This document shows positions 50,423 to 60,744 of a stretch of DNA of 64,000 nt, one piece after another. Position numbers and translations under genes: made by a program. This DNA is from Paenibacillus sp. JJ-100 (GTDB lineage: Bacteria > Bacillota > Bacilli > Paenibacillales > Paenibacillaceae). The DNA lies in the NCBI RefSeq assembly GCF_948329825.1, contig NZ_CAOJCM010000001.1, forward strand, positions 992,001 to 1,056,000. Reading direction: 5' to 3'. Position 1 is the stretch's first letter. Every line of letters begins with the position of its first letter. The notes under the pieces were generated by a model. The model did no database searches, was not told the origin of the DNA, and saw nothing but the letters and a program-made list of their open reading frames with translations.

Positions 50423-51133
50423 ATGAATAATAAATTTATCCGAATATATGAAGATATTGCTGGACGTATTCGGAGTGGAGACATTGAGGCAGGTTCACTG
50501 TTACAATCTGAACTGGATCTTTCAGAGCGGTATCAAACCTCCAGAGAAACGATCCGGAAAGCACTGAAAATGCTGTATGAAGAAGGTTATATTCAGAAGA
50601 TTCAAGGCAAGGGTTCGATTGTATTGGACATACGTAAAATTGACTTTCCCGTGTCCGGTCTAATCAGTTTCAAAGAATTGGCACAGAAAATGGGACACCG
50701 CGCACAAACGGTTGTGAAGCTGTTTGAAGAACAAGTCGTAGATCAGACGTTGAGCCAAAAAACAAGCTTTGGTCTGAATGAACAGCTATGGCAGATTAAC
50801 CGAGTCCGCAAAGTGGATGGTGAACATGTTATTCTGGATAAGGACTATATCAGTCAGCGATTAATTCCAGGCCTGAACAGAGAAATCTGTCAAGATTCCA
50901 TCTATGAGTATGTTGAACAGAAGCTTGGACTCTCCATATCATACGCCAAGAAGGAAATTTTGGTGGAGGAGCCTACAGACGAGGATCGACACTTGTTAGA
51001 TCTTGAAGGATTTCATAATGTAGTTGTCGTGAGAAGCCAGGTCTATCTGGAAGATACTAGCCAGTTTCAGTACACGGAATCACGGCATCGACCAGACAAG
51101 TTTATCTTTGTGGATTTTGCAAGACGGAAATAA
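50423..51133 (+). CDS. treR: Trehalose-type GntR repressor TreR
   Basis: 236 residues, very similar in pattern to B. subtilis TreR. The winged helix (1-70) contains YQTSRETIRKALKMLYEEGYIQKIQGKGS (split YQTSRETIRKALKML, YIQKIQGKGS); the UTRA effector domain contains FPVSGLISFKELAQ, DGEHVILDKDY and the terminal FQYTESRHRPDKF. In Bacillus it represses treP-treA and is released by trehalose 6-phosphate. Here neither a trehalose PTS nor phosphotrehalase is adjacent; a DUF5107-TPR protein and GH35 enzyme follow. ATG with GGTGATG upstream. Terminator after it. Confidence 0.88.
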   Translation: MNNKFIRIYEDIAGRIRSGDIEAGSLLQSELDLSERYQTSRETIRKALKMLYEEGYIQKIQGKGSIVLDIRKIDFPVSGLISFKELAQKMGHRAQTVVKLFEEQVVDQTLSQKTSFGLNEQLWQINRVRKVDGEHVILDKDYISQRLIPGLNREICQDSIYEYVEQKLGLSISYAKKEILVEEPTDEDRHLLDLEGFHNVVVVRSQVYLEDTSQFQYTESRHRPDKFIFVDFARRK

Positions 51134-51220
51134 GTGAATGAAATGAGTAAGGTGAGTTAGAATCAGGAACCACTAATCAACAAACAAAATCCAACACTCA
51201 ACAACCAGCAACTAAATGAC

Positions 51221-51267
51221 AAGAGTACTCGGTCACGCATACCTATTGTGACTGGAGTGCTCTTTTT
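51221..51267 (+). terminator. Terminator of treR
   Basis: AGAGTACTC pairs with GAGTGCTCT, inner GGTCAC/GTGACT, followed by five T. Confidence 0.85.
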
Positions 51268-51386
51268 GTCATGCAGCAAAGCATACGTAATCCGAAGATC
51301 GTCCATCAAGAACCTTTTAATGTCAATGTTACTCTGCTTCACCTCCGCGTATGATCATCATATTACGAGGCAAGGAGTGAGTGCAT

Positions 51387-54300
51387 TTGAAGGAAGTTAG
51401 CCGGGACGCGAAAGTTCGCATATGGGAAGAGAATAGAGAGATTCCAACATACGGCACAGGTCAACCCGATAAGAATCCAATGTTTTTGGAAAAACGAATC
51501 TATCAGGGCAGCTCTGGCAAGGTGTATCCTTATCCTGTCATTGACCGTATTGAAAATGAAGCGAAGCTGCAAACGTATCGTTTGATTATTCTAGAAAACG
51601 AATATGTTCGGATTGAGATGATGCCAGAACTTGGAGGTCGAATCTACCGTGCGCTGGATCTAACGAATCAATATGATTTCGTCTATTACAACCGTGTCAT
51701 CAAACCCTCCCTAGTTGGACTTGCAGGTCCATGGATCGCTGGGGGAATCGAATTCAACTGGCCGCAGCACCATCGGCCCAACACATATGGTCCCGTGGAT
51801 TGCACGTACTCAAACAATGAAGATGGAAGCGCGACGGTATGGGTAGGCGAAATTGATCGGATGTATGGCACCAAGATGACAGCCGGGTTTACTTTGCATC
51901 CGGGCAAAGCCTATTTGGAAATCAAAGCACAAGTCTTCAATCGTACCAATGAACCTCAGACGTTTCTATGGTGGGCGAATCCAGCGTTGGCCGTTAACGA
52001 AGATAGTCAATCGGTGTTTCCACCAGATGTAACGGCAGTGCTGGATCATGGAAAAAGGGATGTTTCCGGTTTTCCAATGGCGACGGGTACATATTATAAA
52101 ACGGATTATTCCAGAGGCGTAGACATTTCGAGGTACAACAATATTCCTGTCCCTACATCCTATATGGCGTATAAATCGGAATACAATTTCGTAGGCGGAT
52201 ACGATCACCGGGCACAGGCGGGAATGTTGCATGTTGCTAATCATCACATCTCTCCAGGCAAGAAGCAATGGACATGGGGCAATGGGGATTTCGGGAAAGC
52301 CTGGGAGAGGCAGTTGACGGACGAAGATGGACCTTATATTGAACTGATGACGGGCGTCTTTACCGATAACCAGCCTGATTTCACTTGGCTTCAGCCCTAT
52401 GAAACGAAGTGTTTTACGCAGTATTTCATGCCCTATAAAGACGTAGGTATGGTGAAAAATGCGTCCATAGATGCAGCAATTAATCTTGAACTTGATGATC
52501 TAACAGGCATGATTAACATCCGAATCTATACAACATCCAACTATGAGGATTTGTCCATCGATGTTAAGGGTGCTGTGGCGACTTATTTTGAAGACATAAG
52601 TGATGTCTCACCAGCACGTTCTTACACAGTCTCATTCCCTTGGGAGGGACAGGAGCCGTGGCATGATATCAAACTCAGTGTTCGGACGAGAGAAGGAAGG
52701 GTGCTTGTGGAGTATCAGCCGGAACCGCCCAGTAATCAAGACATTCCTGATCCTGCGGAGCCCCTGCCTCTACCCTCCCAGATCAGCAGCATCGAACAAC
52801 TTTACTTGGCAGGACTTCACCTGGAGCAGTACCGGCACGCTACCTATGAACCTGAATCGTATTACTTGGAAGGAATGCGACGCGAACCTGCCGATATTCG
52901 CCTAAATATAGCATACGGGACATTACTACTTCGCAGGGGACAATATCAGGAGGCGGAACCCCATTTCAATCAGGCAGTTCAGTCACTTACGTGGAAAAAT
53001 ACGAATCCCTATGATAGTGAAGCTTACTATCAGCTTGGTCTATGTCTGAAACTGCAAGGGAGGCTGAAAGAGGCCTATGATGCATTATATAAAGCCGTCT
53101 GGTCTGCGCAATATCAGGATGTCGGATATTATACTCTCGCTCAGATTGATACTGGCCGGCATATGTATGCAGAAGCTCTTGAACATGTTGAATCTGCACT
53201 GATTCGGAATAGTAGAAATTATAAAGCACGTCACTTGAAAACAGCGCTGCTCCGTAAATTGAAGCGTTACTCCCTGGCGAGTTCATGTGCACGTGAAACG
53301 TTGGATTTGGACCCGGTGGAATACGGTTCAGCTTATGAATGGATGTTATTATCTCATAATGATCTTACTGATTCGCAGCAGTCCACACAGGCAAGGGACT
53401 ATTTTATGCGGATTATGCGGGGAGACGTCCACAATTACTTGCACTTGGCAGCAGATTATACGGAGAGCGGCATGTGGGAGGAAGCATTGAATGTGCTTGC
53501 TATTATAGATGCACAGCTGGCTGAACCGTACCCTATGCTTAGATATGCTCAGGCATACCTGCATCGGCAGTTGAGTCAGCAGGAACAGGCCATCACGCGT
53601 CAGAAGCAGGCGAACGTTGCTGGGACCCCGTATTGTTTTCCGAACACTCCATTCGAACTGATGATTCTTCTGGATGCCCTTGATGCTGACCCGGACGATG
53701 CACGCGCTCATTATTATGTGGGCAACTGGTTCTACGATCACAAACGATACGAGGATGCGATATATCATTGGGAGAGATCAAGTAAACTAGACCCGTTCTT
53801 TCCTACAGTTCATCGCAATTTAGGTCTGGCTTATTACAACAAGTTACGGCGGCCTGTTCAGGCTTTGGAATCAATGAAGGAAGCCTTCCGATTAGATCCG
53901 CAGGATGCGCGTGTATTTTATGAGCTGGATCAACTGGAGAAGAAGATGGGGTGCTCTCCAGAAGAACGTTTGCGCCGACTGGAAGCTCAGATGCAACTCG
54001 TAGAACAGCGGGATGATCTATATATCGAATGGATAACGTTATTGAACATGCTAAGTTATCATCAGGAGGCATACACCGCACTTCAATCGAGACAATTTCA
54101 CCCTTGGGAGGGTGGGGAAGGCAAAGTTACTGGGCAGTACGTTACGGCTCTGTTGGAGCCTGCAAAGGAAAAACTTAGAGAGGGTCAGACAGAGGACGCT
54201 GTTAAACTGTTGCTTCAGGCGCTGAGGTTTCCAGAGAATCTCGGAGAAGGTAAGCTGGAAGGCAGTGCTGACAATGCCATATATTATGCGCTTGGTTGTG

Positions 54301-54731
54301 CATATGAACAGTTGCAACAGACTGCTGCTGCTGAGGAGAGTTTCCGTAAGGCATCAATCGGTCTGGATGAACCTGCTAGTGCGATGTTTTATAACGACCA
54401 GCCCCCAGAAGGAATTTACTTTCAAGGACTTGCCTGGCAGAAGCTTAACCATACGGAAGAAGCGAACAAGCGGTTTAACAAACTGATTGATTATGCTGAT
54501 CAACATTTTCATGACCACATACAGATCGATTATTTTGCTGTATCCTTGCCGGATTTTCTCGTATTTGACGATGATCTGGATCAGCGAAATCGAGAGCATT
54601 GTCATTACATGCGGGCATTAGGACTTCTCGGACTAGGTAAGACACAAGAAGCTTCCCAAGAGTTGCAACGAGTGCTGGAAAATAATAAAAATCATCAGCA
54701 GGCTTTCCTGCTTCAAGCAAAAGGGTTCTGA
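51387..54731 (+). CDS. DUF5107 domain protein with TPR repeats
   Basis: About 1114 residues. The N-terminal 330 residues are a galactose-mutarotase-like DUF5107 domain (ENEYVRIEMMPELGGRIYRA, AGGIEFNWPQHHRP, WWANPALAVNED). From about 450 on there are at least eight tetratricopeptide-type helical repeats (RRGQYQEAEPHFNQA, GRLKEAYDALYKAVWSAQ, HYYVGNWFYDHKRYEDAIYHW split). No signal peptide, so cytosolic. Such proteins occur beside glycosidases and may bind oligosaccharides or act as an unclassified hydrolase. Start TTG 51387 has AAGGAG 9 nt upstream; GTG 51381 is too near the site. Followed by GH35 after 69 nt, probably one operon. Confidence 0.88.
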   Translation: MKEVSRDAKVRIWEENREIPTYGTGQPDKNPMFLEKRIYQGSSGKVYPYPVIDRIENEAKLQTYRLIILENEYVRIEMMPELGGRIYRALDLTNQYDFVYYNRVIKPSLVGLAGPWIAGGIEFNWPQHHRPNTYGPVDCTYSNNEDGSATVWVGEIDRMYGTKMTAGFTLHPGKAYLEIKAQVFNRTNEPQTFLWWANPALAVNEDSQSVFPPDVTAVLDHGKRDVSGFPMATGTYYKTDYSRGVDISRYNNIPVPTSYMAYKSEYNFVGGYDHRAQAGMLHVANHHISPGKKQWTWGNGDFGKAWERQLTDEDGPYIELMTGVFTDNQPDFTWLQPYETKCFTQYFMPYKDVGMVKNASIDAAINLELDDLTGMINIRIYTTSNYEDLSIDVKGAVATYFEDISDVSPARSYTVSFPWEGQEPWHDIKLSVRTREGRVLVEYQPEPPSNQDIPDPAEPLPLPSQISSIEQLYLAGLHLEQYRHATYEPESYYLEGMRREPADIRLNIAYGTLLLRRGQYQEAEPHFNQAVQSLTWKNTNPYDSEAYYQLGLCLKLQGRLKEAYDALYKAVWSAQYQDVGYYTLAQIDTGRHMYAEALEHVESALIRNSRNYKARHLKTALLRKLKRYSLASSCARETLDLDPVEYGSAYEWMLLSHNDLTDSQQSTQARDYFMRIMRGDVHNYLHLAADYTESGMWEEALNVLAIIDAQLAEPYPMLRYAQAYLHRQLSQQEQAITRQKQANVAGTPYCFPNTPFELMILLDALDADPDDARAHYYVGNWFYDHKRYEDAIYHWERSSKLDPFFPTVHRNLGLAYYNKLRRPVQALESMKEAFRLDPQDARVFYELDQLEKKMGCSPEERLRRLEAQMQLVEQRDDLYIEWITLLNMLSYHQEAYTALQSRQFHPWEGGEGKVTGQYVTALLEPAKEKLREGQTEDAVKLLLQALRFPENLGEGKLEGSADNAIYYALGCAYEQLQQTAAAEESFRKASIGLDEPASAMFYNDQPPEGIYFQGLAWQKLNHTEEANKRFNKLIDYADQHFHDHIQIDYFAVSLPDFLVFDDDLDQRNREHCHYMRALGLLGLGKTQEASQELQRVLENNKNHQQAFLLQAKGF

Positions 54732-54800
54732 ATTCAAGTGCGTCGATCGAAACATCGTTCAATCTTTTCATTCTACCAAAGAAAGAGTTGATCAAGTTCT

Positions 54801-57116
54801 ATGAAAGATAACACAAAGATTCACTTTACACTGGACGCCATTGATAAACGGATTCGTCCGGGACGCATGAAGGGCTATGGAGGCTCCAATACTCGGGGAG
54901 AATCGTACGATTTCACCAGTTTTTATATGACGCATAACGATAAACCACATATTCCTGTCGTTGGGGAATTTCACTTCTCCAGATTTGCCTATCTTCAGTG
55001 GGAGGAAGAATTGTTGAAGATGAAAGCAGGGGGTGTGAACATTGTGGCATCCTATGTATTTTGGAACTTCCATGAGGAAAAAGAGGGAGTGTTTAATTGG
55101 TCAGGGCAATTGAACTTGCGGCATTTTGTGGATCTATGTGGTAAACATCAGCTGGCGTTAATTGTTCGGATCGGTCCGTTCTGTCACGGTGAAGTACGTA
55201 ATGGCGGGTTACCTGATTGGCTATTTAACTACGCTTTCGAGGTCCGATCCAATGATGAAGGTTATTTGTACTACGCGGAGCGGCTATACCGGGAGATTGC
55301 ACGTCAGATTCAAGGTTGTTTCTATCAAGAGGGGGGGCCGATCATCGCTATACAGCTTGAGAATGAATATATGCATGCAGGTGCACCTCTGGACGTATGG
55401 GGTTATTCCCAGGATAAATACATCTCTTCGGGACGTGATGGTAAAGAACATATGGATCGACTTCGTCATATTGCGATAAAAGCAGGTATGAATCCGATGT
55501 TTTATACAGCCACCGCATGGGGCAGAGCAGCAGTCCCTGAACAGGGTACGCTGCCAATGCTCGCCGGATATGCATATACTCCATGGATTCCGAACCAACC
55601 TCCAAGCAGGGAGTATCTGTTCCGAGACTTACACAAAAATCCTATGGAAGAATTGGATTATGACAGCCTGGAATACCCAGCAGCCTATTGTGAACTTGCT
55701 GGTGGTATGCAAGTCAGCTACCAAGCTCGTCCTGTGGTCGATGCAGATAGTGTGGAGGCAATGACCGTGGTTAAGCTAGCTAATGGCAGCAATCTGGTGG
55801 GGTACTACATGTATCATGGAGGTTCCAATCCAATAGGCCAACATACGTATTTTAACGAACGTGGGCTACCCCGAATTACGTATGATTACCAAGCGCCTCT
55901 TGGGGAGTTTGGTCGTATCGGGGAATCGTATGATCGAATCCGTAGTTTGGCAATGTTCCTGGATGCATATGGTGAGCTATTAGCTCCGATGGGAACTGTT
56001 ATTGGCGAGGAACAGTTGTCCATTACACCGGAAAATATATCGGATGTCCGCTGGGCTGTCCGGCAGAGAGCAGGGTCAGGATTTGTCTTTATCAATAATT
56101 ATCAGGATCACGTAGATATGCCAGCGCGTGATGTACAACTTGAACTTGTAACACCTCAAGGTGATGTGAAACTTCCCCAATGTGGAACGATTCAAGTGAA
56201 ACCTGGTAAGGCAATGATCTTGCCTTTTCATCTAAGTGTAGGTGAGATGAAACTCATAAGTGCCACGGTTCAGCCGCTAACCAGATTTACGGTCGATGAA
56301 GAACTTACAGCCGTATTTTATGCCCATGAAGGGATGGTGCCGGAATATGTAATTGATGCGGCAGGTATTAGCGAAGTGTACCAGAACGAAGACAAAATCC
56401 AGGAGCAGGACGGGATGTATGTGCTTCATCCGAAGGCTGGAAAACAACATAATCTCCGTGTGACCATGATGGATGGAACCGTGATTTGCTTGTTGACGCT
56501 GACACGAGAGGAAGCGTTACAATCGTACCTTTTTGAATTAGATGGAGAAAAAAGATTAGTGATCAGCCCGAGTCATCTATATGTTCACAATGAGCAGTTG
56601 GTATGTACTTCCGTTCAGCACAATGAGTTCGAGGTATCGTTCTATCCTCCACCTAAGAGTGTTAGAGCTCCCGAATTTGCAACGTTAAACAAGTCAGGGC
56701 ATCCGCTGTTCGTTACCTATACTCTACAACTACCGCTCTATGAGCCGCTTATGCAAGTGGAATATCCCAAAGAGAATGCAGCTACTTTAAAAATAGGTAT
56801 GTGTTGGCCTGAACAGGTGAATGACCTGTTTGTCGAGATCGACTACGATGGGGATGTTGCAGCGGCTTATATTCATCAGCAGTTATTAACCGATCATATC
56901 CAGTACGGGGAACCGTGGAAAATCGGATTAAAGCAATCTCGACATCTGTTGGTTGATCATGATCTGCGGCTATTAATAACACCTCTTCGTAAAGGGACGA
57001 CAGAACATTTTGTGAATCAGGCATATGTGGAGCGATTCCAGGGAATAGAAGTGGGCAGGTTCCAACAGATCTCCATTATCCCACACTACCGAGTTGCCTT
57101 AATGGTTTTCTTTTGA
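54801..57116 (+). CDS. GH35 family beta-galactosidase
   Basis: 771 residues. GH35 TIM barrel: VVGEFHFSRFAYLQWEEELLKMKAGG (split VVGEFHFSRF, WEEELLKMKAGG), VRIGPFCHGEVRNGGLPDWL, the acid/base Glu at 189 in LENEY and the likely nucleophile Glu at 298 in YCELAGG. C-terminal beta domains follow. No signal peptide, so it should hydrolyse imported beta-galactosides or galactan fragments inside the cell. The ribosome site is weak (AAAGAG about 12 nt upstream). It follows the DUF5107-TPR gene and precedes the rhamnose genes, suggesting joint use of pectic side chains. Confidence 0.9.
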   Translation: MKDNTKIHFTLDAIDKRIRPGRMKGYGGSNTRGESYDFTSFYMTHNDKPHIPVVGEFHFSRFAYLQWEEELLKMKAGGVNIVASYVFWNFHEEKEGVFNWSGQLNLRHFVDLCGKHQLALIVRIGPFCHGEVRNGGLPDWLFNYAFEVRSNDEGYLYYAERLYREIARQIQGCFYQEGGPIIAIQLENEYMHAGAPLDVWGYSQDKYISSGRDGKEHMDRLRHIAIKAGMNPMFYTATAWGRAAVPEQGTLPMLAGYAYTPWIPNQPPSREYLFRDLHKNPMEELDYDSLEYPAAYCELAGGMQVSYQARPVVDADSVEAMTVVKLANGSNLVGYYMYHGGSNPIGQHTYFNERGLPRITYDYQAPLGEFGRIGESYDRIRSLAMFLDAYGELLAPMGTVIGEEQLSITPENISDVRWAVRQRAGSGFVFINNYQDHVDMPARDVQLELVTPQGDVKLPQCGTIQVKPGKAMILPFHLSVGEMKLISATVQPLTRFTVDEELTAVFYAHEGMVPEYVIDAAGISEVYQNEDKIQEQDGMYVLHPKAGKQHNLRVTMMDGTVICLLTLTREEALQSYLFELDGEKRLVISPSHLYVHNEQLVCTSVQHNEFEVSFYPPPKSVRAPEFATLNKSGHPLFVTYTLQLPLYEPLMQVEYPKENAATLKIGMCWPEQVNDLFVEIDYDGDVAAAYIHQQLLTDHIQYGEPWKIGLKQSRHLLVDHDLRLLITPLRKGTTEHFVNQAYVERFQGIEVGRFQQISIIPHYRVALMVFF

Positions 57117-57140
57117 ATTTATTTGTTTGTTTTTAAAATC

Positions 57141-57159
57141 TTTTGTTTTCAAAACAAAA
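57141..57159 (+). promoter_or_regulatory. 19-bp perfect palindrome, probable operator of rhaEW-rhaA
   Basis: TTTTGTTTT-C-AAAACAAAA. A-tract palindromes of this kind are bound by DeoR-type sugar regulators such as RhaR; the regulator is not in the window. It lies 55 bp before the rhaEW start. Confidence 0.55.
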
Positions 57160-57213
57160 CAAAGATGATAAACTCAAATCAGGAAGAAAACAAACATTAT
57201 CGGAGGGGAACCC

Positions 57214-59283
57214 ATGGTACAGAGTTTATGGAATGCAGAGCAGGCATCACAAAAGACAACAGGGCTTGAGCAGCTCGTTTACCGCTCCAATCTGATCGGC
57301 ACGGATCGCAGAGTATGCAATATTTATGGTGGTAACACGTCTGCCAAAACAATCGTGAAGGATTTCCGTGGCCGTGATGTCGAAGTGATGTATGTGAAGG
57401 GAAGCGGTTCAGATCTCGGTTCTATGGAAGCGAAGCATTTTACAGGACTGGCACTTGAAGATATTATCCCACTGCTGGAACGTGACTCGATGTCAGATGA
57501 AGAGATGGTGGAGTACCTCGGGCACTGCATGATTGATGCGAAACATCCACGAGCTTCGATTGAAACGCTGCTACACGCGTTCCTTCCATTCAAACATGTT
57601 GATCATACGCACCCGGATGCGATTATCAGCCTCTGCTGTGCGGATAACGGGAAAGAGCTGGCGAAGGAAATATACGGTGATCGTTTTGTGTGGGTTCCTT
57701 ATGTGCGCCCGGGTTTTACACTGTCCAAAATGATTGCTGAAAGCGTATTCGCCAATCCGAAAGCCGAGCTTGTACTAATGGAGAAGCATGGGTTGGTAAC
57801 TTGGGGAGAAACTTCCGAGGCATGTTACGCACAGACGATCAAAATCATTAATGAAGCGGAAGCCTATATTGAAGCACGTGTGAATGAAGCTAATCTGTTT
57901 GGCGGCGTAAAACATCCTGCACTTCCTGCGGAAGTACGTCGCCAGATTGCTGCGCGTGTGATGCCTGTTATTCGCGGAGCGGTGTCTGACAGCAAAAAAA
58001 TGATTTTGTCTTTTGATGATCAGGAGGATGTACTCACATTTGTAGGTGGCGCTGATTCTCCGCAGCTGTCTCAGGTTGGCGCGGCATGCCCGGATCATCT
58101 GGTACATACCAAAGTGGTGCCGCTCTTCATTGATTGGACGCCGAATGCGGATGATATTGACGGACTGAAAGCGAAGCTGGCGGAGTCTATTGCCACTTAC
58201 AAAGATCAATATCAGCAATATTTTGAGGATAACAAAAACGAAGGCGATGTTATGTTCGAAGCGGCTCCTCGCGTTATTCTCATCCCGGGCGTAGGCATGA
58301 TTAATACCGGGAAAAGCTGGGCGCTGTCTCAGGTAAGCGGTGCACTGTATCACCGGGCGATAGCGGTTATGCGCGGAGCAACTAGTCTCGGTACATTCGT
58401 TTCACTCAGTGCAAATGAATCTTACAATGTGGAGTATTGGCCGCTGGAACTATATAAACTGTCGCTTGCCCCTGCGGAAACAGAGTTTTCTCGCAAAGTG
58501 GCGTTTATTACAGGTGGCGCAGGCGGTATTGGCAGTGAAACAGCACGCAGATTGGTTTCGGAAGGCGCACATGTTGTGCTTGCGGACCTTAATCTGGAAG
58601 GTGCTCAGAAGGTTGCACAGGAAATCAACGATCAGTATGGGGCGAACCGTGCATATGCACTCAAGATGGATGTGACAGACGAGGAAGCGGTGCAAGCAGC
58701 ATATACCGAAACAGCTCTGCAATACGGTGGGGTGGATATCATCGTTAACAACGCTGGACTCGCAACATCTAGCCCATTTGACGAAACATCATTGAAAGAA
58801 TGGAATTTGAATATCAGTGTGCTGGGCACTGGGTATTTCCTGGTCGCACGTGAGGCATTCAAATTGATGAAAGAGCAGGGCATCGGTGGAAGCATGGTCT
58901 TCATCGGTTCCAAAAACTCGGTGTATGCAGGTAAGAGCGCATCCGCTTACAGCTCGGCAAAGGCACTCGAAGCACATCTTGCTCGCTGTATTGCAGCAGA
59001 AGGTGGCGAATACGGCATTCGTGTTAACACGATTTTACCCGATGCTATTCTGCAAGGCTCAGCGATCTGGAACGGTTCTTGGAGAAATGAGCGTGCTGCG
59101 GCATACGGCATTGAACCGGATCAGTTGGAGGAATATTATCGCAAACGCACAACACTGCTCGTGAATATCTATCCGAAGGATATTGCGGAAGGTATCGCCT
59201 TCTTTGCCTCATCCAAATCGGAGAAAACGACAGGTTGCATGTTGACTATTGATGGCGGTGTCCCGGCAGCGTTCACACGTTAA
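57214..59283 (+). CDS. rhaEW: Bifunctional rhamnulose-1-phosphate aldolase/lactaldehyde dehydrogenase (RhaEW)
   Basis: 689 residues. The N-terminal class II aldolase domain (about 1-400) has the zinc-binding HVDHTHPDA and the later [11 protein letters not shown]is. The C-terminal short-chain dehydrogenase (about 425-689) has [16 protein letters not shown] and active-site YSSAK. The fusion is the normal RhaEW architecture in Bacillus, not a frameshift. It splits L-rhamnulose 1-phosphate into DHAP and L-lactaldehyde, then oxidises the lactaldehyde. GGAGGGG precedes the ATG. First of two rhamnose genes; rhaA follows after 16 nt. Confidence 0.92.
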   Translation: MVQSLWNAEQASQKTTGLEQLVYRSNLIGTDRRVCNIYGGNTSAKTIVKDFRGRDVEVMYVKGSGSDLGSMEAKHFTGLALEDIIPLLERDSMSDEEMVEYLGHCMIDAKHPRASIETLLHAFLPFKHVDHTHPDAIISLCCADNGKELAKEIYGDRFVWVPYVRPGFTLSKMIAESVFANPKAELVLMEKHGLVTWGETSEACYAQTIKIINEAEAYIEARVNEANLFGGVKHPALPAEVRRQIAARVMPVIRGAVSDSKKMILSFDDQEDVLTFVGGADSPQLSQVGAACPDHLVHTKVVPLFIDWTPNADDIDGLKAKLAESIATYKDQYQQYFEDNKNEGDVMFEAAPRVILIPGVGMINTGKSWALSQVSGALYHRAIAVMRGATSLGTFVSLSANESYNVEYWPLELYKLSLAPAETEFSRKVAFITGGAGGIGSETARRLVSEGAHVVLADLNLEGAQKVAQEINDQYGANRAYALKMDVTDEEAVQAAYTETALQYGGVDIIVNNAGLATSSPFDETSLKEWNLNISVLGTGYFLVAREAFKLMKEQGIGGSMVFIGSKNSVYAGKSASAYSSAKALEAHLARCIAAEGGEYGIRVNTILPDAILQGSAIWNGSWRNERAAAYGIEPDQLEEYYRKRTTLLVNIYPKDIAEGIAFFASSKSEKTTGCMLTIDGGVPAAFTR

Positions 59284-59299
59284 TAAGGAGGTTAGACGG

Positions 59300-60580
59300 A
59301 TGGATAACCAAGTGAAACAAGCTTATGAAGCGGCAAAGGCACTTTATGTACAGCACGGAATCGACACCGATGAAATGCTAAGCAAGATGGCAGAGATCAA
59401 AGTATCCGTGCACTGTTGGCAAGGAGACGATGTCAAAGGTTTTCTGAATCAGGATGGTGAACTGACAGGCGGCATATCGGTAACGGGTCAATATCCTGGA
59501 GCAGCAACAAACCCTGCCGAACTTCGTGCTGATCTGGAACAGGCTTTTGCACTCATTCCAGGTAAACATAAGGTGAATCTGCATGCAATCTATGCCGATA
59601 CTGACGAACAGGTGGAGCTGGATCAGATCGAACCGAGGCACTATGAGAATTGGGTAAAGTGGGCGAAAGAGCATGGCCTGGGACTGGATTTTAACCCTAC
59701 TTGCTTCTCGCACGAAAAATCAAGTGACGGCTTCACACTCAGTCATCCTGACCCTGAGATCCGACAGTTCTGGATCGATCATTGCAAAGCTTCACGGCGA
59801 ATCGGCGCTTATTTCGGTGAACAACTGGGTCAGACTTGTGTAACGAATGTGTGGATACCTGATGGATTCAAAGATAACCCTGTGGATCGGATGTCCCCGC
59901 GTAAACGTCTAAAAGAATCACTGGACGAAGTGTTTGCCGAGCCGCTGAATAAGGAGCACAATTTGGATGCGGTTGAGAGCAAGCTGTTTGGTCTGGGTTC
60001 AGAGGCCTACGTCGTCGGTTCGCATGAATTTTATATGGGATATGGTTTGCAAAATGATACGCTGATTTGTCTGGACGCAGGACATTTCCATCCCACAGAA
60101 GTGATATCGGGCAAGTTGTCCTCACTAGCCTTGTTCACAAGCGGTATTCTTCTACATGTCAGCCGTCCCATGCGCTGGGATAGCGACCATGTCGTAATTA
60201 TGGATGATGAATTGCTTGAAATAGCCCGTGAATTGGTACGTCATGAGCTGCTCGGCACAACACACATCGGGCTGGACTTCTTTGACGCCAGCATTAATCG
60301 TGTGGCTGCTTGGGTAGTTGGTACACGCAATACGATCAAAGCACTTCTTCGAGCTATGCTTGAGCCGGTAGACGCGCTGAAACAGGCGGAGCTGGAAGGA
60401 GATTATACGACACGCCTCGCACTGACAGAGGAGTTCAAGTCTTATCCGTTTGGCGCGGTGTGGGATTACTACTGTGCCCAGCAGGGCGTGCCTGTTCGGG
60501 AACAGTGGATTAAGGAAGTTAAATCCTATGAGCAGGATGTCTTGCTGCAAAGAACAGAATCTTTATATAAATTGGCCTGA
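59300..60580 (+). CDS. rhaA: L-rhamnose isomerase (RhaA, RhaI type)
   Basis: 426 residues resembling B. subtilis Rha[13 protein letters not shown] near the start, [46 protein letters not shown] and [10 protein letters not shown] with metal-ligand Asp/His, then [17 protein letters not shown]. It converts L-rhamnose to L-rhamnulose in the cytosol with divalent metal. ATG at 59300 has AAGGAGG 9-10 nt upstream, just past the rhaEW stop. No rhamnulokinase or mutarotase gene is present here, so those lie elsewhere. Terminator follows. Confidence 0.92.
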   Translation: MDNQVKQAYEAAKALYVQHGIDTDEMLSKMAEIKVSVHCWQGDDVKGFLNQDGELTGGISVTGQYPGAATNPAELRADLEQAFALIPGKHKVNLHAIYADTDEQVELDQIEPRHYENWVKWAKEHGLGLDFNPTCFSHEKSSDGFTLSHPDPEIRQFWIDHCKASRRIGAYFGEQLGQTCVTNVWIPDGFKDNPVDRMSPRKRLKESLDEVFAEPLNKEHNLDAVESKLFGLGSEAYVVGSHEFYMGYGLQNDTLICLDAGHFHPTEVISGKLSSLALFTSGILLHVSRPMRWDSDHVVIMDDELLEIARELVRHELLGTTHIGLDFFDASINRVAAWVVGTRNTIKALLRAMLEPVDALKQAELEGDYTTRLALTEEFKSYPFGAVWDYYCAQQGVPVREQWIKEVKSYEQDVLLQRTESLYKLA

Positions 60581-60612
60581 AATACATTGAGCAAAATTAT
60601 AGTTGATCTCAT

Positions 60613-60650
60613 AAACCACGGCGGAATGAAAGTTCCGTACGTGGTTTTTT
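60613..60650 (+). terminator. Terminator of the rhamnose operon
   Basis: AAACCACG pairs with CGTGGTTT, inner GGAA/TTCC, followed by T residues. Confidence 0.9.
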
Positions 60651-60744
60651 AGTGTATATCGGCTGTTATGCATAACCAAGGCGATTCTTTCCATACTAGG
60701 AATACGCAAGGAATTGAGGATCGTTATGCAGAGGAGGAAGGATT

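Noticed and set aside
57214..59283. Frameshift fusion of aldolase and dehydrogenase genes
   Set aside because: The fused architecture is the normal RhaEW enzyme of Bacillus and relatives.
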